Source: Motacilla alba alba (Eukaryota > Chordata > Aves > Passeriformes > Motacillidae). Taken from it: a DNA stretch of 64,000 nt. Position numbers and translations under genes: made by a program. How positions within the stretch are numbered: position 1 is the first letter of the stretch; each line of letters begins with the position of its first letter. The stretch lies in the NCBI RefSeq assembly GCF_015832195.1, contig NW_024037374.1, forward strand, positions 3,224,001 to 3,288,000. The letters run 5' to 3'. This document shows positions 56,150 to 64,000 of the stretch, piece after piece. Under the pieces are notes generated by a model. That model did not search any database. It was not told the DNA's origin and saw nothing but the letters and a program-made list of their open reading frames with translations.

Positions 56150-56785
56150 TGTTGTGGTGTGTCATTTTTATTGCAGATTATGTAAAGCTGGTATGTTCTG
56201 TTCACCCCTGTTCACTCCTGTTATATGGTTCTGCCCTGGTTCTCCCATCCCCAGCAGTTCATGCCAATCCCCTTATCTCCACCCCTATTGTCCTTATTTG
56301 TGCTAATTTATTTCTACAACCCCTCCCCAGACCCCTATCCATCACTCAGCAGCCCCGCCCATTGTTCCAGAAACTTCTACCGTTCCCATCGGGTCATTGG
56401 ATTAGGAGCCGAGGTCCTGCCCCCAGTTCAAATGCTTTTGTTACCCCAGCAGTCACTCCTTTGTATCCCCCCACCCCCCTGTTTCCTGATTGGAGCTGGG
56501 TCCAGTTCCACCCCTGTTCTCCTCCCCCTTTATAAACCTGTCTACCCTCTCCTCCTCCTGGGGTCTTTGCGGGGTTGATCCCCCTGCTGTTCAAGAAAAC
56601 TGGATTTTTGACCCCGGACGGAGACTCTCTTTTCTCCACTTTGCCACAGCTGCCTCTAAATATTCCAGCTAGGCACCCTCTGGACACCGCAGTGCCTCCG
56701 GAGAGTGCCCCCCGGTGCTGGCTGTGTCGGAGCTAGCCGCCGTCGATCCTGCTCCCCCAGCCGGGAGCAGAGGGACACAGTGACG
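56150..56785 (+). mobile_element. LTR at the block Y / block X junction
   Basis: It opens TGTTGTGGTGTG right after the end of Y homology and ends near GGGACACA (about 56779). TATA-like CCTTTATAAACC lies near 56529 with the G+C-rich R/U5-like part after it. CR1 sequence of block X begins within about 10 bp. It marks a rearrangement breakpoint. Confidence 0.7.
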
Positions 56786-56787
56786 CA

Positions 56788-57150
56788 GCCAGTCACTTTC
56801 GTCACTAACTCATCCTTTGCCACACTGGGACAGGCTGCTGCTTCCCCCTTAAGATTACTTTCTTGAAATGTGTTCATGCTTCCTGGACCCCTTTGTATTG
56901 AAGGGCTGTTTTCCTTAAAAAAATCTGTACCTCATTCAGTACTCCCCAAATCAGAATCCTAAACATGCCAAAGTCTGCCCTCCCTAGTTCCATGCAGAAG
57001 TTTTGTTCTGCCCCTCCTTCTCTCACAGGACATTGAAAACTTGATTATTTCATGGTCACTGTGCCCCAGGCAGCCTCCGACCCCCACATCTGCCACCAGC
57101 CCTTCTCTGTTTGTGAACAGCAGGAGACAGAGCTTTCCTTGGCAGTGGGA
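56788..57150 (-). mobile_element. CR1 fragment, reverse, in block X copy B
   Basis: Matches 12593-12960, the linker part of CR1 ORF2 on the minus strand. The RT and tail present in copy A are cut off by the LTR at 56150-56785. Confidence 0.7.
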
Positions 57151-57616
57151 GTGTTACCAAAAATTCATTAAAACAGAAAACTCCTTAACAGCAATGCAGC
57201 ATTAGGAAGCAGCATTTTTTATTCAGCCGGATGCACGGGGGAGAGCTCCTCCCAAAGCCGTGCGTGCTGAGTACAGGAAAGTTTCTGTTTATTTTCTGCA
57301 TTTTGCACACATATTCATTGATTGTCCTGGACTAAACACACATCTGATAATCACATCCCCAAAATCATTAACAGATTTCCCCTCCCCTTTACCCATGCGC
57401 TCTTCTGTCCTGGAGGTCTCTCTGGTGGTCCCTGGTGGTCGTGGACCCCAATGTCCCAGTGGGCCTGGCTGAGCTGGCAGGACACTGAGGCTGGTGAACT
57501 GCCAGTTCCCCTTCTGACACAATGGGCATTGTGTGGTTTCCATAGGCCTGGGGTTTTGGAGAACAAGCTCCAGGTGTCAGCTCACCTGGTGGAGGCAATT
57601 GATCATCTGGGAACAT

Positions 57617-57850
57617 GAGGTCACAGAGTGGGCTATGACATCACAGAGTGGGTTATGTGAGGTCATCATGCAGCTATGGCATCATAGACTGTAACATCAC
57701 AGAGCCAGCTGTGACATCACAGGACAGAAGTCTGACATCACAGAGCAGACTGTGATATCAGAGACCAGGTGTGTGACATTAGAGAATGGGCTGTGACATC
57801 ACAGAGCAGGCTGTGACATCACAGAGGGGCTGTGTGACATCCCAGGAGCG
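57617..57850 (+). repeat. C20 tandem repeat, block X copy B
   Basis: Partner of 13427-13650, with several units more regular (TGTGACATCACAGAGCAGGC) than in copy A. Confidence 0.87.
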
Positions 57851-58090
57851 CTGTCTGAGGTCACTGGGTTGGTCACTCCGCCCCAGCTGCCCCTCACAGT
57901 TTCTCACAACAAGTCCAATGCTGTTCATGCCCAGCGGGGTCCCTGTCCCCCGGGATCCCCCCGGCCCACCTGGAGCCACAGCCTCCAGCAAAGGATGTTC
58001 CACAGGATCCACCCTAGAGCCTGACATGGGGACAAGGGGCCAGGGCTGTGTGAGCAGCACATCAAGGCCGTGGATTCTCCAGGTCACTGT
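57851..58090 (-). repeat. Module N, block X copy B
   Basis: Partner of 13655-13900. The minus-strand phrase SGSRVDPVEHPLLEAVAP is kept. Confidence 0.5.
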
Positions 58091-58149
58091 GGCCTGGTTT
58101 GGGTTGCCCAGGGCAGGAAAGATGTCAGGCAGCTGGAGCAGGGTTAGGG

Positions 58150-58400
58150 AAGGGCCTCCAAGGTGGGGCTGGAGCCCTTGGGCTGTGAGCAGAGGCTGAG
58201 GGAGCTGGGCTTGTCCAGCCCACAGCAGGGAAGGCTGAGGGGCTCCTCATCCCAACCTGGCAGTGCCTGCGAGGAGGTGCTGGAGAACACAGAGCCAGGC
58301 TCTTCACTGGGGGGCCTGGTGGGAGACAAAAGCCAATGGGTGGAAGGGGAAAGAGGGGAGATCAGCCAGGACAGGAGGAGATGAAATGAGTCAGGCTGGT
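58150..58400 (+). mobile_element. CR1 fragment, forward, copy B
   Basis: Partner of 13945-14190; here AGGCTGAGGGAGCTGGGCTT is closer to the CR1 consensus. Confidence 0.7.
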
Positions 58401-58929
58401 TTCAGCATTTCCTCAACACCAAGAGCAGCCTGAGCCCCTTCTCCATCCACCACTGACAGCTTTGCAAATCAGGAATTGTTTGAGTGGTGTTGCCCCCACT
58501 CCAGGATGAGCATCCTGATACAAGAACTTAATTATGTTTAAGCTATCACAGAACCACGTTTGTGTGAAATTAATTTTATTATGGATGTCCATTATGTATG
58601 GTGGACTCATCAGACACTGCTGGGACGTTGCACATAGCTCAGGGAAGAGCGTGATTGGTATTAATTTGTGCCCTGTTCTACTATGGTCTGTTGGCCATGA
58701 AGAGAAACTTTCTGTGCCTCTGAGTCTCACCAGTTTCTGATGCCCAAAGAACCTAAACCTGATGAGTGGTGGTTCCCACTCCAGTGGTGGCACTTGGACC
58801 TCCCTCCAAAGCCAGAGCTGGGCTCCCTTGTCCCAGAAAGTGCCTGGTAATAATGGAGGGATGAAGGAAACAGGACAGGCTGTGGGGATCAGGGGCAAGG
58901 CATGGCCAGGGATTTGGGGTGGTTGTGAG

Positions 58930-59175
58930 CCCAGGGCAGGACCCGGCCCTTGGCCTTGGTGAACCTCATCCCATTGTCCTGGGCCCATGGCTCCAGCCTG
59001 TCCAGATCCCTCTGCAGAGCTTCCTGCCCCCCAGCACAGCCACACTCCCACCCAGCCTGGGCTCACCTGGGAACTGACTGAGGGTGCCCTCGATGGCCCT
59101 GTCCAGATCAGCAATAAAGAGATTTCACTGACCTGGCCCCAGTCCTGAGCCCTGGGCACACCCCTGGATGTGACT
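58930..59175 (-). mobile_element. CR1 fragment, reverse RT region, copy B
   Basis: Partner of 14715-14960. Confidence 0.7.
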
Positions 59176-59832
59176 CCATTCCTCAGCTGCTCTGAGTGCC
59201 AGGGCTTGGATGAGGAAAATGGTGGGGTGGGGATAGGTACAAAGTGTGATTGATTGTCAGCTATGAAGGGTCTTGATTTTCATAACGATTCAAACTGCAT
59301 TAGGAGGTGCTGGGGGTCAATGTCAACTGGGGATTGCTGCTATCAATCTATAAACAGGTAAAGAAAACTTAAGACAAAACAATTCTCTCTGTTTTCCATA
59401 TAGTAAACTCACTTTGAATACTCTTCTGAAATTTGTCTAATTTACCACAAAGAGTTGAAGACTTGCAATATTCCCATGGGCTTGTCTTGTTTGGCTGTTT
59501 TGAACAAATGTTTATGAACTTTTCTCACTGAATTCCTGAACTGAAGAGCTCAAGAAAGAAGAGGCCTCTGGAGGAGTAAAATTCATCAGCAGCCTCCAAG
59601 TGGCTGAGGATCCATCCCCATCAGAGCAGCAATGAACAGGAATGGGCACAGCTTTGTGGCTGCCCCAGCTTTGGCATGGGCCCTGGGCCTGGAGCAGGAG
59701 CAGCTCTGGAGGGCTCCAAGGCCGGGGCTCTTGTGCTGCCCTGGGCAGATGGGATGGCAGCAGGGGCTGCAGAGCTCTCAACACCTCAGCCAGAGGGGAG
59801 CAGGGCAGCCAGGGAGCCTCCTTGTGCCTTGA

Positions 59833-61499
59833 TGTCGTGGTTTGAGAGGAAGTGAGTTTTTGGGAGGTGGTGGTGGTCAAACCAATAGGTGCTCAGATGT
59901 GAATATTGGCACCTGCTTTGACCATTTAGGATATGGATACGCCTCTGAGAACACAGGGGTTAAAATCGAGGAACTCCCAGGAGAACTCTCTCTCTTGGTT
60001 CCGGTGGATGGAGAAGGTCAGACCTCCCCTTCCCGGCTGTGGGCTGGGCAGGGGAGGAGAAGCCACGAGGCTAGAGGGAGGTAGGCTGGAGCCTTGGGCA
60101 GAGACGGGAGGCGATGGCTTGGATAAGAGTGAGTTCCCCACAGAGATGGAAGGGTGGAAGAACTCGGAGAGGCAGCGGGCAGCCCCCCCTCCTCAGGGGA
60201 TGGAGAGAGAGAGAGGTGCCAGTGCTACCTTGGAATTCGATAGCACTGGCCTGGCCGAGAAAGAGAAGGGGGGCGGCAAGGGAAGAGTGCCCAGCGAGCC
60301 AGCGTGGGAGTTCGGGATGAGTAGAGACTGTGATTTTAACCCTTATGTGGGACGATGGAAACCTTGCAAATGCTGATCCTCCGGGTGTTGAAGGAGGAGA
60401 GAGACAGAGATAAAATAAGAGGAAATACGCAAGTGTGATGAAAGCTGTGAAGGTTGAAGAACGACCGAGTCCAGCTGTGTTTCCCCGTCACTCAGCACCT
60501 CACTTCGTGACTTCTTCCTTCCATGTTCAGTGCTCTCACCACTGCACATGGACCAGAGCTGCTTTTAGGGTTTCCCTTTTCAAGGATGCTTTGCCCAGTT
60601 CCAGGAGAAAACGACAGTCTCTCACCTTTTTCGGGACGCTAGTCCCCCCCAATATTTCACCCCCTGGGGCCGAGGGGTCTCGAGAGCACCATCACTTCAT
60701 CACCTGTCGTCTCCGCTCACATCACTCCTTTGGCACCAAGCCACCGCCTCCCCCTAAAATGCAGTCTCAGTATTATAGGAAAGGTTCTGTCCATGGCCAT
60801 ACAAGAAAAGTCCAGCCAAAAGCTACTCCATCATCTCTTCCCACCTAGGATTTTCTCAACTTCTCTCAGTCGTTCTTCAGCTTTCACAGCTTTCATCACA
60901 CTTGCGTATTTCCTCTTATTTTATCTCCGTCTCTCTCCTCCTTCAACACCCGGAGGATCAGCATTTGCAAGGTTTCCATCGTCCCACAGAAGGGTTAAAA
61001 TCACAGTCTCTACTCATCCCGAACTCCCACGCTGGCTCGCTGGGCACTCTTCCCTTGCCGCCCCCCTTCTCTTTCTCGGCCAGGCCAGTGCTATCGAATT
61101 CCAAGGTAGCACTGGCACCTCTCTCTCTCTCCATCCCCTGAGGAGGGGGGGCTGCCCGCTGCCTCTCCGAGTTCTTCCACCCTTCCATCTCTGTGGGGAA
61201 CTCACTCTTATCCAAGCCATCGCCTCCCGTCTCTGCCCAAGGCTCCGGCCTACCTCCCTCGGCCTCGTGGCTTCTCCTCCCCCACCCAGCCCGCAGCCGG
61301 GCAGGGGAGGTCTGACCTTCTCCATCCACCGGAACCAAGAGAGAACGTTCACCTGGAAGCTCTCGATTTTAACCCCTGTGTTCTCAGAGGCGTATCCATA
61401 TCCTAAATGGTCAAAGCAGGTGCCAATATTCACATCTGAGCACCTATTGGTTTGACCACCACCACCTCCCAAAAACTCACTTCCTCTCAAACCACGACA
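59833..61499. mobile_element. Foldback element: two LTR-like arms in inverted orientation
   Basis: The left arm (59833 to about 60465) and right arm (about 60868 to 61499) are near-perfect reverse complements of about 635 bp, around a ~400-bp spacer. The ends read TGTCGTGGTTTG and CAAACCACGACA. Flanks CTTGA (59828-59832) and CTTGG (61500-61504) look like a 5-bp target duplication with one change. Block X copy A, which lacks the element, has CTTGG at the same point (about 15619). On the minus strand the right arm continues into the spacer as LTR-like sequence, so the unit may be one LTR plus an inverted partial copy. Confidence 0.85.
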
Positions 61500-61504
61500 C
61501 TTGG

Positions 61505-62130
61505 CCAAGCCCCTTTCCCCATGGCTGGGGCTGAGTCCTGTGGCAGCTGCAGCTGCTGCTGTGCCCTGGCCAGGGGCTGAGGCCGTGGGGCCAGTGGCCA
61601 GAGCAGCCTGGGCTGAGCAGAGCTGTGGGGCCAGAGCCGGCTGGGCTGGGCTGGGCTGGGGAGAGGCCCTTGGTGCTGCCCAGAGCTCAGGGCAGCTGGC
61701 AGAGCTTGCAGGGAGCTGGGCTGGGCTCAGAGAGCCGGGCACAGAAACCATCAGGGTCCATCTCAGCCTGGCTGAGCGGGCAGGGGCCAAGAAGAGCACC
61801 CCAGGGTCTGCAATTTCTCTGTGTGGGAGCTGAGTTTGTGACCCCCTGAGCCCTCCCAAATGCTGGAGCTGCTCCTCCAGCTCCAGAGAAGATGTGACAG
61901 ATGGGACAGAGACAAATAATTCTCGCTGCATTCTTTATTGTGTTTGCTTATACAGGTGACCTGGATCCATATGTAGATGAGGTGTTTTGTGTCAGATAAC
62001 ACTGGGAGAGTGATAGGAAAAATATTTTTTAGTTGAAAATAACATTTCTTGCTTAATATACAAGGAGAAATAAAAGACACATATGATCAGAAGAGCATCT
62101 GAGTTTTTCAGAGGATGACAAGCTCATTGG
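61505..62130. other. Unassigned stretch right of the foldback
   Basis: A G+C-rich first half (GGCTGGGCTGGGCTGGGCTG run at about 61640) and an A+T-rich second half. No domain and no duplicate seen; it may be the part of block X that copy A lost at its LTR. Confidence 0.4.
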
Positions 62131-62440
62131 TGTTCCAGGAGTAAACCCTGGTCAAATACTTTCCTGATGGCTTCCTTGAGATGAGAGGTGACCACCAGAG
62201 GCCAAGGCCAGCCAGACTTTTGTCTGGGACAGCCCCCTTGCATATAGGGAATTTTTCTGGGGGATTAACAGTTTTGTCCATGGGCACCTGGAAGGATGGA
62301 TGGTTCTTTTCCACAGGAAGGAAAGCACAGAGCCCCAGTTCTCCAGGGGCTGATGAGAGGCAGCCCTCAACATTCCAAGATCAGCTGCACCTGTCAGGTG
62401 GCCCCTGGGAGGCCAAAGCAGCCAGACCTGTTCCATATTC
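62131..62440 (-). repeat. M2 satellite, reverse orientation
   Basis: Reverse-complement M2, closest by eye to 33713-34140, ending at the junction phrase CCTGTTCCATATTCCC. Confidence 0.87.
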
Positions 62441-62815
62441 CCTTGGTTCCATAAGGCCCCACAGTGTCACAATGCTCTCCTTGCTTTCTGAAGTGTCACA
62501 CCTGTCTCCATGCTTCCATGAGGCCCTGCAGGGTCACAGTGGCCCTTTGGTTCCGTGTTGCCCCACAGTGTCACAATGGTCTCCATCATTCCATGGAGCC
62601 TTGCAATGCCACAATGCTCTCCATGGATCCTTGGGTCCCCGCAGGATCACAACGGCCCCTTGGCTCCACGAGGCCCTGAAATGCAACAATGGCCTCTTGG
62701 TTCCCCAAAGCCCTGCTGCTCCACACTGGCCCCGTGGGACCATGCGGCCCAGCAGAGCCACAGTGATGTCCTTGGTTCCACGAGGCCCCACAGTGTCACC
62801 ATGGTCTCCACAGAA
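62441..62815 (-). repeat. M1 minisatellite, reverse orientation
   Basis: About ten units of the GGTTCC...CACAGTGTCACAATGG type, bounded on both sides by M2. Confidence 0.9.
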
Positions 62816-63662
62816 AGGAAACCACAGAGCCCCCGTGTTTCAGGGCTTGATGAACTGCAGTCACCTGAGGCCAAGGCCAGACATACCTGTCTCTCCTGGC
62901 AGGTTTGTCCAGGAGCAACTCTTGGATATTTGAAATTTTGAATGTTGAATCCCAATTTCAGCCCTTTTTGCCTGGAGGAGAAGGCCAGTTGTTTTCCACA
63001 GGAAGGAAAGCATGGAGCCCCTGTTTTTGAAAGACAGGTGAGAGCCAGCCTTAAGGAGGCCAAAGCCAGCCAGAGCTGTCTGTAATGACAGCTTTTGTGA
63101 AGGAGGAATCTTTGGATATAGGACTTTTAGTGGTGGAATCCCAGTTTTGGCCATGGGCACCAGGAGAAGAAGGATGGTTCTTCTCCATGTGAAGGAAACG
63201 ACAGAGCCCCAGTGTTTCAGTTCAGAATAGAGGTGACCACCAGAGGCCAAGGCCAGCCAGAGCAGTCTGTCCTGGCAGCTTTTTTCTGGGAGAAAACCTT
63301 GCATATAGGGAATTTTGGAGGAAAATTACCCATTTCAGCCATGGGTGTGTGTGCAGGAGGGACAGTTCTTTTCCATAGGAAGGAAAGCACAGAGCCTCAG
63401 TGTCTGAAGGCAGGTGAGAGACAGCTCTCAGGAAGTCAGGGTCAGCCAGAGTAGTTGGTAATGGCAGCTTTTGTCTGGGAGCAATCCCTGGATATTGGGA
63501 ATTTTGGAGGGGGAATCCCATTTTGGCCATGGATGCTTGAAGGAGAAGGGAAGCTCTTTTCCATGTGAAGGAAAGCCCAGAGCCTCAGTGTTCCAGGGGT
63601 ACATGAGAAGAGACCCTCAATATGCCAAGGGCAGTTGGACCAGTCAGGCCAGGCCAACCAGA
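62816..63662 (-). repeat. M2 satellite, reverse orientation
   Basis: About four and a half ~190-bp units in reverse, between two M1 arrays. Confidence 0.9.
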
Positions 63663-64000
63663 GCTGTTACCTGTTCCCTTGAATTCATAAGGCCCACAGC
63701 ATCACACAGGCCCCTTGTTTCCATGGGGCCCTGCAGTGTAACAATGGTCCCTCGCTTCCATGAGGCCTTGCAGTGTCACAGGGGTCTCCTTGGTGCCACA
63801 GTGTCACAATGGACCCTTGGTTCCATGGGGATTCACAATGTCAGAAGGGTCTCCTTGGTTCCATGAGGCCCTGCAGAGCTCCTTGATTCAATGGGGCCTC
63901 AAAGTGTCATCATGGCCTCCAGGATTCCATGAGGCCCTGAAATGTCACAATGGACCTTTGGTTCCATGGGGTCCCATCCTGTTCCATGAATCCTTAGTTC
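63663..64000 (-). repeat. M1 minisatellite, reverse orientation, runs off the window
   Basis: About nine units; the array reaches the last base and must continue. Confidence 0.9.

Larger units (their letters stand above)
56788..59832 (+). repeat. Segmental duplication: block X, copy B
   Basis: Partner of 12593-15628. Starts inside the reverse CR1 and ends at the foldback element. Confidence 0.9.

Overview
This is a vertebrate genomic window and almost certainly avian; a songbird (Passeriformes) fits best. The signs are two intact class-A olfactory receptors of the bird-expanded OR14-like (gamma-c) type, a spliced PIM1-like kinase of the kind multiplied in passerines, several CR1 LINE copies, and many endogenous-retrovirus LTRs. 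There is no operon structure and no bacterial gene. Species and chromosome cannot be told from the sequence alone.

Layout. 1-1915: decayed CR1 LINE. 1945-2651: LTR. 2655-5592: 5'-truncated gammaretrovirus-like provirus with broken RNase H and integrase and its 3' LTR. 5820-9600: OR block copy A, with receptor OR-A at 8665-9597. 11165-12960: reverse-strand CR1. 12593-15628: block X copy A. 15629-16197 and 16198-16850: two abutting LTRs. 18165-28484: block Y copy A. 28.5-31.7 kb: LTR debris with inverted pieces and a tRNA-Ile-like stretch. 31.8-34.1 kb: satellites. 34269-35267: solo LTR. 35325-39390: OR block copy B, with receptor OR-B at 38455-39387. 43.9-47.2 kb: PIM pseudogene and the intact PIM1-like gene (minus strand). 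47604-56149: block Y copy B. 56150-56785: LTR. 56788-59832: block X copy B. 59833-61499: a large foldback element. 62.1-64 kb: the same satellites in reverse orientation.

Only three host genes look functional: two odorant receptors and one PIM1-like kinase. The rest is dominated by three tandem-repeat families that recur across the window. M1 is a 37-bp minisatellite. M2 is a ~190-bp satellite that always abuts M1 through the same junction sequence. C20 is a ~20-bp repeat carrying TGACATCA. The OR, X and Y blocks are each present twice in the same orientation but in a different order (A: OR-X-Y; B: OR-PIM-Y-X). An LTR sits at the Y-X junction of copy B. The window reads as a fast-evolving, duplication-rich gene-family region. 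All homology calls are from reading the sequence; no search was run, and percent identities are not given because they were not computed.
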